DNA of 60,118 nt from Eimeria necatrix. Taxonomy: Eukaryota > Apicomplexa > Conoidasida > Eucoccidiorida > Eimeriidae. The notes beneath the pieces were generated by a model, which saw nothing but the letters and a program-made list of their open reading frames with translations, had not been told where the DNA came from and did no database searches. This document shows, in pieces, positions 47,667 through 57,829 of this stretch. Position numbers and translations under genes: made by a program. The DNA lies in contig NW_013652525.1 of assembly GCF_000499385.1 (NCBI RefSeq), positions 1 through 60,118 on the forward strand, read 5' to 3'. Numbering within the stretch: position 1 is the first letter of the stretch; every line of letters starts with the position of its first letter.

Positions 47667-48577
47667 TTATTGCCTCAAGTTAGATGCGTGGTAGACCATC
47701 CAAATATCAGGGTGCTCGGCCAGGTGGTGGGTTGCAAGGAGCAGTATCCTCAACACAACGAAGACTCCAATGGGCTCGACCCAGTCCGGCGGAGACTGCT
47801 TGAAGACCACATAAAAAGCTCGTTGAGGGAATGGCTCATAGTGTTCAACCATGGAAAACTTGCGTCTCAGGCTACGCTGCCCAGGTAGAATACTTGCACT
47901 TATGTAAAACTCTTGCTTAACATGAATCGCCTCCAGAGAGCAGCAGTATTTATCTGCATATACCATAGTATTGTAGTTGAGCATAAAGTTGCTCACAGTT
48001 GTTTGGCAATGGTTGACGCCGCATGCAGGCCTTTTGAACAGGTGCTCAGAGCGCCAGTGCTGTGACGGCATTCTTGTTGAGTAGTTTGTACGCTTATTGA
48101 CGTATGCATGCTCAGCAACAATATACCCAGTTTTTTCAGGTAGGTAAAATAGCTATATAATATGTTCATTAGCCGCTACCAACCACAACGTGGCCGCTAG
48201 GTGAAACCGCAATATCTTTCTTGGCATCTGTAAACGCACATGCTTTCAGAACTCCGGGCGACTCTACAAAGCTGGTACGTCGCACCTGAAAGTATTGAAT
48301 GGCGGCTTTGCTTGTGCAGAAATCTTGATTGCTCTGGCAAAGGTTGAATGGCAGCTTATCATCTGCAAAGTTCTCGAATGCGCTGATCATTTCATACACT
48401 GTTCCTAGCAGGTTGGGAATTCTCTATGTGGATATCGGAGCGTTTAGACATTACGTGAATTAACTTCTGGGAATACGTATCAGTTGCCGTGGTGCCACGT
48501 AGCACAGGTAGATGCGATTGAGCTGGAGCATAGAAGTATGCAGGAATCGTCTCCAAATTTGCAACAGAGAGTGCGTC
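47667..48577 (-). CDS. Best minus-strand exon chain; 3' end of a gene of unknown function
   Basis: Reading down the minus strand: 48,577-48,499 (acceptor CCACGTGCAG), 48,404-48,286, 48,227-48,180 (acceptor GTGCGTTTACAG), 48,059-47,997 (acceptor GCCGTCACAG, donor ACT|GTGAGC), 47,876-47,667 (acceptor CTACCTGGGCAG, stop TAA). Phases are 0-1, 1-0, 0-0, 0-0, 0, and introns are 58-120 nt. An AATAAA overlaps the stop codon. The last exon (69 residues) has a hydrophobic stretch I-G-V-F-V-V-L-R-I-L-L-L-A and ends N-L-R-Q. An ATG frame at 49,390 downward might be the 5' exon, but the intron it needs (38 nt) is too short. The plus strand is also open across the last exon, so the strand is not certain. 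No family is recognised. Confidence 0.33.
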
Positions 48578-49853
48578 CTGCACGTGGGGGAACGTGGAAA
48601 TGATGGTCCTTGACATCGCCAATTTCATATAAGCTCGACGCACGAGCGAAAGGCATGCTGGATCAGCAACTTACAAAGCCACTAAACTGCTTGATTTAAT
48701 CACGTGCGAACATGAAGTCAACGCGTTTCCGTAACTGGGAAGCCAGAACAGAGCCATAAGAAAACGAGATGTCAACGCTACAGCCTGTTTTGTATGCTGG
48801 CCTGCGGCCATGAGACAAGAGATAGAGCGCCTTGCAGACAGAGATTGAACCTCTTAACGCTTTAGAGAGTGCTGATTAGTATGCGTCTAGAAATGGTACG
48901 TTTGCACGACATAGGTAAGGCCAATGTTTTGGGCAATGAAATGAGTGACAAATTTTCACACATCTAGGGTGTGAGCTACACGGACATTGCGAGATATGCA
49001 AGTTGACTAGAAGCAACGCCTTTATCTGTGTGCACTTACATGCGGCGAAATAGGTGCCAGTAGTGAGATGTCGCTTTGCGCTTTTTGCGTTCATATGTGG
49101 GGTGAGGCAGCCCGTTAAGGACACTTCGACAACATTGATGCCGTAAGAGAAACCCTCTCACATCCAGTGGCTGCGTCTCGGCAACCGAGATCTTCATGAT
49201 AGCAGTGTCGCGTGAACTCATCACTTTGATGAGTAGCAAGTATGTCCCCTTTGCCTAGTGTAGTTAAATAAATTCCAACGCTGTCGGCAATTCCGTGTAG
49301 GTTACATGCATAGGTTATGCAGCTCGTAACAGGTCGGCCAAAACTATCTTTTAGCAGCATTCGACTGGTCAAACAAGTAGAGAATGCCATATTCGCGGCT
49401 TCAATTAGCTCTTGAGCAGTTGCTATTTGTTCTGCGCACTCTTCATTTTGTAGCCACCAAAATTGACTTTTTTGGGGGAGTTTTTCCCGTTGGAATTTAT
49501 TTATTTACCAGTAGTCCACGACTATCGACTGAGCGGGAAGGCCATCTTGAGTATTGTCAACTCCCACAGAAGCAAATAGGACGAATACGCTCCGATATTG
49601 ACTACTAAATAACAGGACGTGAGTAAAATCATTTTTCTCGGACGACGTTGGCTATAACCTCCGATGGGCACTTGCAGTCTTTGCGGCTCACGTCAGTGGG
49701 TGCCTCGAAGGAAGAAATTCACGTGCTCGCAACACTTCTTTGATATGCTCCAGTATGTGAGTTTTTGATAAAACCTGCAAATGCAACTGTCCGGTTGAGA
49801 CTGTAGAGCTTTTCAATAGAAAAGTGAAGAGACAGCCTGAGTTTATACGTTAC

Positions 49854-50059
49854 TTGAAAGAAAGTGAGATGCGCATCCGGCAAACAGCGATTCCAAAACA
49901 GCTGTGCAGCACATGCGTTTCATGTGGCAGGTTACACAATTTGGCAAATAGGCCGTAGGCAGAACAGGACTCGTGGTTAGTCGTTAGGTAATGCAGTGTA
50001 GTGAAGAGTGCTTTTGGAAGTAAACTCAGTGTCATCATGCTATACAGTTGACTTACCAC
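49854..50059 (-). CDS. Possible internal exon, unknown product
   Basis: On the minus strand, CTGTTGTATGCAG is followed by 68 open codons and a donor-like TTTCAA|GTAACG. A second segment with good sites (TGCATTTGCAG to CTGAC|GTGAGC) lies about 70 nt further on but does not match in phase. It may belong with the chain at 47.7-48.6 kb. Confidence 0.2.
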
Positions 50060-51172
50060 CTGCATACAACAGTTTGCCTTTCAGACGCCGCTGTATTTTA
50101 TCAAAAACCCCAACAGCTGGGTGCCACAGTCACAAATTTGAGTGCTGTTAACAATGCGCGATACCAGTAATTATTCGTCTGTAAGGGCTAATGCTTTCCC
50201 CAAATGAATTTTAGATACAGTGATGTCCTGACACTATGCAACGTCACTGGATCCACAGCTAGTACGTTTCGTGATGTGATTCGGGCTCCCTGCACTGATA
50301 AGTGTTGGGAATAGGAGTACGTTGATTGCCTTGACTCAATGAGCCTTTGGCCCCAAGATTATTTCGTTTAATAACCGCCAGAAAGTAAGTTGCGCGGGGT
50401 TTGTTTTAAAAAGTAGGCGGCTTCTTATATCGGCTACAGCATAATGCACTGCATGAGCAGTCCTTGACATCGTTCTAGAAATTCTACGTTGTGCGTGTAG
50501 ATAATAATAGCCGCTGCACATTTCCAAGAATATCGTGTCCTGATTCGAGATTCCCCTATATTCTGCAAAAATGATGAACAGTACTCACGTATTTGCTTGC
50601 TTCACTGCATGCGCATCAGGTTGTGAGTCCCGTTGATTAATGCAAGATTTGTGGTTATTTCCAAGTGCACTTCAGATGGCCTACGGAGCACCAGCAAAGC
50701 GGAATTTGCCGTCGGGCATGACTCTTCAAACTGTTTGACTCCATAAAGGTTCCGATGGGAAGCCAATACAGCAACAAATATTTGAAATTTGTATGATACT
50801 GTGAAGCAGAAAATGAACTACGGAACTCTGGCGGAAAAGCCCGTGAGTTTCAATCAAATCAATGTTGCAAGCTTGTTCAGCACTAACAACCAATCGTCAA
50901 GTTCATCGTTCGCTCCTCCACTACAGAACTGCGTTTAAACAGTAATACACGGTACCAAATTGGTCAGCAGTTAGGGCATTCGACTTTAGTGGAGCCCTTT
51001 CATGGGGAGGAAGGCACACAGTTGTAATGCTTGTAATGTTTATGCGGAGTTGCAAAGCCCTTTTCCAATGCTCGTATATAAGTCGTACAGAGGGCCTGAA
51101 TCCTATTCTTATACGTCAGGCGTATACAGCATGTGGTGGATTTTTTTTCGCTAGAGCTTTACGATGTTAAGA

Positions 51173-51208
51173 GTCACTCGGTCCATAGAAGTCACTCGGC
51201 CCATAGGA
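51173..51208 (+). repeat. 18-bp tandem repeat (x2, two differences)
   Basis: GTCACTCGGTCCATAGAA is followed directly by GTCACTCGGCCCATAGGA. Confidence 0.9.
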
Positions 51209-51310
51209 AGTACGTTTTGTGCATGTGAGGCATACATATTACTTTCACGGTGGTCTACATGTAACTGTTTCTACCTGTATGACTTTCCTCGTCTCGTTTA
51301 ATATTCATGC

Positions 51311-51604
51311 ATGATGCTGCTTTTAAATAACGTTGATTCAACGGGTGATGTGCGCAGTGATCTTGTGCGGCTGACAGCATGGCCAGACTGCGCTGAAAGC
51401 GCAAGCATTGCCCAGGCTGCTCTGAATTTCTTTTTCCGGAAGGAACAATGCGCATATGTAGAGCCGCATCACTATAAAAATGGCTTGCTCTCTGTTGCCT
51501 CTTTTATTAAAAATGCACGATCTACTGCACAAAATTTTTGCGAGCTCCTGGGAGTGCAGCGGAAATGCGTGCAAGCAAATTATACACCACCTCCTCACAC
51601 GTAA
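51311..51604 (+). CDS. 97-codon ATG frame, unknown product
   Basis: The frame runs from ATG to TAA, with an amphipathic middle (A-Q-A-A-L-N-F-F-F) and a proline-rich end. The minus strand is open over the same interval. It could be a short gene or an exon; the length alone is not significant. Confidence 0.25.
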   Translation: MMLLLNNVDSTGDVRSDLVRLTAWPDCAESASIAQAALNFFFRKEQCAYVEPHHYKNGLLSVASFIKNARSTAQNFCELLGVQRKCVQANYTPPPHT

Positions 51605-52396
51605 ATTACGAATTGTGGACATGGCCAGTATGCCTCGTACCTCTCCAACCAAAGGAAGTGTTCCTGGCGCATTGTCATATTTTCCAGGGCTTTGTACGTT
51701 ATCTCTTGCTTATTTGAAGCTCCATTAGACAACATTTAGCGTTGTTGCACTAAGATAAGAATGCTAATAGGGTAATTGCAATATGCACTGCTACTTGCTA
51801 ACGAGGTATAGGCGAACCACCATTGGTGGCGCTCACTTTCGTGCAAACATTTGAACGTTGTGTACTGTTTCAAGATACAAGTGAGATGATATTAGTACTG
51901 TGAAATACCGTATCACAACCTATTGGTTTTGCACAGTTTGTGCGTTGTGCAGGAAACGGGCTCACTGCCAAAATTTCTGTCCTGAACACGCATGCCCTGC
52001 CGCATAAGGAAATAGTTAACGTTTCAAATCTCTCTTTAAGGCGCTTTAAACTGCATCGTTTTCAAAACAGGTGTCTGGGTAAGGCGCAGTAGTGGCAATA
52101 GTGTCTGCGACATTTTCCATTTATGTATCGGCCATGGCGCGGCGCTGATTAATTATCTTCACACGGGAAAAAAGCAAAAACACTTCCCACCTGAAAAACT
52201 TGTTGAGCTGGTGTTTCCAACGACATACTTAGAGTCAATCTTTGTCCATATTTTGGCTTAATATCAGAACATTGACCACTTATGGGTGTGCGTGCCGGAG
52301 TTGTGAAGCTGCGCTCGCTGGCCTAGTGAAGAGGTTTGCTTTTTGAGTTCACTTCGCACATAGGAACTGCAATGCACTCCGTTGCCAAGACTGGTT

Positions 52397-52783
52397 TTAA
52401 AATGCAATCAGGCTAGTGTCTTGGCGAATGACCAGACGGTAGGAATCACAGGGAAATATATATGATATAGTGATGGGACTAAACGCGGAAATTTTGTTGG
52501 TAAGAAACAATTTAAGCATCCCCCGCAGAGAATTTTTAGCAGTGACACTGTTCAACTTTGTGATGCTCTTCACAGCAGGAAAACTGACGACCCGTAAATA
52601 GCTAAGCGAGAATCTTTTCACCGTTTTCACGTGGGCGGCAAGCTTGATGTTTCTCCTCTGATAGGCCCTCTCCATCTGGAGACAAACCATATGGCAGTTC
52701 ATATGCATTAGTAAGTGCAAGGACAACACAAGGATGAACTGTTCATATTTGGTTTTTTTGCAGCTTCCTGACCCCGAGTCCAT
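52397..52783 (-). CDS. 128-codon ATG frame, unknown product
   Basis: This is an uninterrupted frame from ATG (52,783) to TAA. Residues 14-30 are hydrophobic and follow a polar start (M-D-S-G-S-G-S-C-K-K), a layout that could be a signal anchor; the rest is basic with many Ser and Thr. No opposing frame of similar length exists, which makes it one of the better single-exon candidates. No homologue is recognised. Confidence 0.33.
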   Translation of the reverse strand: MDSGSGSCKKTKYEQFILVLSLHLLMHMNCHMVCLQMERAYQRRNIKLAAHVKTVKRFSLSYLRVVSFPAVKSITKLNSVTAKNSLRGMLKLFLTNKISAFSPITISYIFPCDSYRLVIRQDTSLIAF

Positions 52784-52799
52784 AATATTGCTGATCCGT

Positions 52800-53860
52800 A
52801 GTAAAAACGATTAAAACGATTACAGGGAAAGCGAGTGAGCTGTCTGGACTGTGAGTATAGATGTTCTTCTTCGAAGCGCCAAGTCGTCAGTCAAAGCTGT
52901 CCGTCGACATGGTCAGAGGGAGCGTGCTTGGCTGTTTAAACACTTACTATGAAAGCCATGACACCTGATGTGCAGCTACGCGTGGCATTTGGTTTCGCTT
53001 TACTTGTTCGCATGCCGCATCCTTCAGAGCGTCGAAGTATGAGAGCATGATTGGGTGTATTGCAACATCAGCGCCACAGGGTTAGGGGCAGATGGCAGAG
53101 TGGGAGGTTACACGGCATAAAATGAAGAAACGGCAAGCATTGAAGGGCAAGTTTTGTTTCCAGTTGTCCCACACCAGTGCATCCAGTGAGTGATGCTTCA
53201 AGCACAGCTGCGTACTCATTCAGCCGCCCTGAACAAAGAGTTGCTTTCCATTCTTAAGGTGCGTTTGATGCTAAGGAGATTTTACGACAGTATGTTTCTC
53301 CTTGTTCAGTCTATGAACGAGCGGCTTCATGTGCGAATTGTTTTTAGCTCATCGTGTTCAACCTGTTGAAGCTAAGCTTGCATTCTTGGTCATTATGGCT
53401 GTCTCCTGCCGCGTTGCTAGCTTTTTAGGAGCATTCGAAAAAGTATGTTTTTGCTAACGTATCTTCACTTTGGCATTCCTGTGACCGTCACAGGCAAGAC
53501 TCTTTTTTCAGATGTACTGAAGAAATCCGTAGAGCTTGCACCAAAGTCTACAGGGTAGCAGGTAAACTCCTAGTCTTTTTCCGAGCGTAACACCATGGTG
53601 TATCTTGGAGCTGCGTAGATAGTGTGTCTTTGACTGCGCAACCTTGTTCATAGCGAAGCTATACTCATCCAAGTTATTTTCCGACCTGCTGTAGATCTTT
53701 GTTGGGCTCAGGTTCTTCTGTCAGCTGGGCTAGGCACAGTTTGGCAGTTGTAGCTGACATACTTGACCATTGCACCATCTTGGAAAACAGGATGTATGTA
53801 GAAATAGAGGCTGCTTGTGGCGCTCTGTTTGAACCAGTCAGTTGACAAGGGCTTCATGTC
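52800..53860. other. No recognised gene
   Basis: No open frame over 60 codons with an ATG occurs here, and I see no repeat. Confidence 0.5.
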
Positions 53861-53862
53861 AG

Positions 53863-54424
53863 CTGCACCTACTGAAACCTTTTTTTATTGGCTCGCATTC
53901 CTCGAAGTATGCACGCACGCTGTCAGAAGAAATTACAGCGTTTGGTTTACACTACAAACAAATAGCGTGCAGGTATACTGAGAAGCAAAGGAACGGCTTT
54001 CATTATTTGGTTTGCTTGCTTGTTCTTACACGGTCATCCAGCGATGATTTGCAATTGTTGGTTCGTTGGATCGGTTACGGGTTCTGCGGCTGCTCGTCTT
54101 CATGTTCTGCCATGATCTCTTTCGAGCGTTTGAAGTGCCTTTGTGCTGACGAGGTTTGGTACCGTTGTTGATTTGCAGTGTCAGTCATATTGTACAGTAC
54201 TATGTTGAGCATATCACGTTGGAGAGGTACGTACCTAGAGGCCCGAGAGGGGATGCTTGTTTTTCAGTTTCGCCCAGCGTAGCGCATTCCTTGCTCACGC
54301 TCCAGGGACTCAGTGTGGTAATGGATGTTCTCGTTTTGATCTGATTATATTGCAGTGTCTGTCTTTTACTGCGCAGCAAGTTCGTCTGCTCCGACGCGAT
54401 CAAATCGTTGTTGCAGGAACGTAA
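53863..54424 (+). CDS. Possible four-exon gene end, unknown product; strand contested
   Basis: Segments 53,863-53,972 (donor TGCAG|GTATAC), 54,042-54,080, 54,179-54,226 (acceptor GTTGATTTGCAG, donor AGAG|GTACGT) and 54,268-54,424 (acceptor GCTTGTTTTTCAG, stop TAA) join with matching phases (2, 2, 2). The last exon gives 51 residues. However, a minus-strand model can be drawn through the same bases (54,200-54,440, after a TTCCTGTCATTTAG acceptor) that is also phase-consistent with minus exons at 54,480-54,720. Only one can be right, so both are low confidence. Confidence 0.27.
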
Positions 54425-54806
54425 CTAAATGACAGGAAGAACCGACTCACGCGAAGTACTTTCGCGGACCTCAAGCTTTTTGTTGGTGCATATCTGATCC
54501 TGAACCATTGGCTGTGCAAAGAAAACACAGTCACTGAACATGAGCCTGTGCTTAGAAAGTTAAACATCGACCTGCAAAAATAAACAGTTCCAGGACTGAC
54601 TTGAGCGTCGAAGAACATTTTAGAGGGTGGTGCTTTAGACAAGCCATCATTTGTCATGGACACCAGTCCAGTAAGATGCTTGCTTCGTTCATCATCGTAA
54701 TCGCCGCTCCACCGAACCCCCAATTATAGAGCACTGTGCTGCGAGCGTTTTCTATGTGCAACGAAATTTCGTCAGAATATGTATGCTGAGGACTTGTGAG
54801 TGCGCG

Positions 54807-54928
54807 TTTCTCCATCAACGATCAATTCTGTCGCTTAGAATGGGAACCAAATTACATTATTGGGACATTTCTCCATCAAAGATCAATTTGGTCATTTAGA
54901 ATGGAAAGCAAAGTACAATGTTGAGGGA
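54807..54928 (+). repeat. 61-bp diverged tandem repeat (x2)
   Basis: TTTCTCCATCAACGATCAAT at 54,807 recurs, with changes, at 54,868. The similarity continues through TTAGAATGG(G/A)A to the end of each unit. Confidence 0.85.
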
Positions 54929-54999
54929 TAAGTTGCCAAACTGACCAGTATGTATGAAAGCCCTTACACTCGCGACTTTTTGTGAAATGGCCAGCTGGT

Positions 55000-57500
55000 G
55001 CGTCTGGGCGACCAGCAAAGCCGCTGAAGTGGGCTGAGAGGGGTCGTAGGCAAGGGTCGAGTACGTGCCCAGCACCGTAGCTTGTGTTGATAATCGATAA
55101 TGTGCTGTCACAATTCAAACCAGCAGATTTTGTGGAAATTTGCAGAAGCAATGGGAGCGTGTTGTTTTTTGTGGTTTTGTAAATCCAGATTACGGCATTG
55201 CAACACATATATAAATAGCACAACAATGCCAAACAGAGCCACATTTTTCTTTCTGCTTGTATCAGCCGTTGAACATACGGAGTGGGCACTAAAATTGTTT
55301 TCACAGTGCCAGGCAGAACTCAAGCTACGCCAAAAATTCGTGCAACCAGGCTCAGATATCTTTCCAGGGGCCTGTCGAGTTTCTAGGGAGTACGTCCTAT
55401 GAGGTTGCATATGAGGGGTCTTACGAAGGGAATCTGTTCACAACGTGGTTTCTTCATGAAGCTTTAAAGAATATATGTTCAGGGGAAGCCCATCAAGCTT
55501 CCATTCAAGTCTCACGATACGGGACCACAGGCCAAAAGCGGACTCAATGTGAAACGAGGAAGAGGATTCTTCCGAGTTATCGAGCCAGACTGGGTGCACT
55601 GTGGCAGTACAAAGAAGGCTTTTCCACACCATCTGCCGTGAGACTATCTTGCACTGGCAGCGAAGGAATAAAATATTCACCAGGCAGCGTGGCTTCCTTA
55701 GGGTAGCACTAGGTTATTGCTGAGTGGCTTTTTTACCTTCCAAAAGCTTCTTTGACTGAGGGCAACCAAAGGATTTGGGATGGAGAAAAGTTCGGGGCGA
55801 TCTGCAGCAGGAAAAACTCCTTGGTTTGCGTAGCGTACCAACGCTTGTATGCCCACGTCCATACATGACGTATTGCATGCAGAATTGAAGTTTACACGCT
55901 ACCAAAGCTCGTGAAAAGGGTAAATATTTGCTAACGCTGGCTTTGATGAGTAAATGGCAGGGTCTATTCTTCGCGTAACACCCAATTAATGGCTGTTACG
56001 TCCGACTGAAGCGGCGACTTAAGTTGTTTGGCAAGCTGCTCGTCGGGTTGTCTGTGATCGACAGCAGCGTTGAATTGCTGCAGACTCGATGATGCACCTC
56101 CATGAAATTAATTAGTGTGCCAAGTATCCCAAGCTGCCGGACTCGTAGGTCCGTGGCTGCCTGCTTCACTCACCTTCCCTGCGCGGAGCAGACGTAGTTG
56201 GATTTTTTCTCTCAGGCTGATAAACAAGTAAACACGTGGCTGATATTTCTAGCACCAGGCCGCAAGTAGCTTCGTTTGCCAAAGGACTATGGTAGGCGCT
56301 ACTTGGTGAGGGACAAGGTGGTAAGCATTCGCAACGCGAAACGAAACAGAATTCAATGTGAATAAACTTTCTGGGCTTTTCCAAAAGTATAGCTCGTCTT
56401 GACACCGCGTTGCATGACAAGACAATCGCTGTGTAGCGCTTGAAGGTACATGGCATTATTGGGGTCTAGTACGCCTTACGAGTCTGGCATTGCGTGCCAG
56501 GACGAAGCATGACTCTCCATATGTTTGGATCACAACTTCGAATTGTTAGTTTTTACCTAGATGCTTTCATGCAGATGTTAGAATGGTAGACGTAAAATCA
56601 TCTACTGGTTTGTCATGCACGAAACGAGCCGATGGAAGGACAAGTGCTTTGCTTCTTAGGAAGTACGTTTTACGTTCACATTTTTGGGAAACAGCCACGA
56701 ATTCAGGTAAACGCTTTGGAGGTGTAGCACTTTTGAATTTTTTTGCCGTCAAGTTTGCGTCTAACGCATCTCAAGATTATCTGGGAGCGTCAGCACAGGA
56801 ACTCGTACAGTACGTTATAGCCCACAAATCGTGATACGGGTGCACTGTACAATTATGCAGAAAGTGAGATGCGGTCAATTCGGATTCGCACTCGCATTTT
56901 TTGTTTGATGGGATAAGACGTTCACCGCATATACTCAAAAACTTCATACGCTGAGGTCTGGTATTCCATACACACTGCATTTGCAGAATATATGACGTCG
57001 TCCTGCGCCAAGGTCTGTGTGCTCTTTAAGATGAGCTTGAAGCTAGCCACCTGCTGCGATGACTTCAGCGATATGTTGATAGGACAGCCTGTTTGTCTTT
57101 CGCCCGTACTGCATCAGATTGTGCGTTTCCTAGCGCACGTGTCGCACGAGTTCGTGAAAAGCAGTGCAAAACTTCGCCGCCATCAGCTTTACCGTATTCA
57201 GGGATTCACCTGAATGAGCGGGCGCGAGAAAAGTTGCGAGTTTGTGTTCCGCCTGTATCACTGAATGTCCGACAGGCTTCGCCACTTCCAGCGTCGTTGT
57301 GATTAATTTCACAAGGTTAGTGAGGCTTCACCATGATTTCATCCTTGTGCATTATATCACTTAAGCAAATCTATTCCTTCCGCATTCAAGCGCAAAAGGG
57401 TCTTTCCCTTTTTATCAGTGAATTGATTTTATTCGAGTTTGTATGGATAGAGAGGAGGGAGTGCAAGCTTCTTTTTTCTGTGAAAAACCAGCCAGTGAGA
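55000..57500. other. No recognised gene
   Basis: Overlapping open frames of 60-140 codons occur on both strands, none with motifs or a splice chain I could prefer. Confidence 0.45.
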
Positions 57501-57510
57501 CATAAAATAA

Positions 57511-57586
57511 AGGACACACGAACACGCACAGAGAGAGAGAAAAAGAGAGGCAAAGAGACAGAAAGAGACACAGAGACAGACACACC
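57511..57586 (+). repeat. Purine-rich GA/CA low-complexity tract
   Basis: The plus strand is an imperfect (GA)n with interspersed CACA. Its complement is a pyrimidine tract that produces a spurious Leu/Ser/Phe-rich minus-strand open frame (57,386-57,820). Confidence 0.9.
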
Positions 57587-57829
57587 CGGAGGGACTGTGA
57601 ATGCCTTGGAGTGGCAGAGTTGCTCTTGGACAGTAGAACTTCGCCATAAACTGACACGCGGCGCATTATGATGGAGCGTTCTGTCTAATCTATTTGTGCA
57701 TCCACAGAATGTAAAGGTAAGATGCGCCCCCATGCCGTTGGGAGGGTTCATGTGGGACTGCGACTTTCCATCCTTACCGCGAACTTCGACAACATGGTCG
57801 TTAAACCCAAGCCACAGCATTATGGGAAC

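Noticed and set aside
57386..57820. 144-codon Leu/Ser-rich minus frame
   Set aside because: It is produced by the complement of the purine-rich low-complexity tract.
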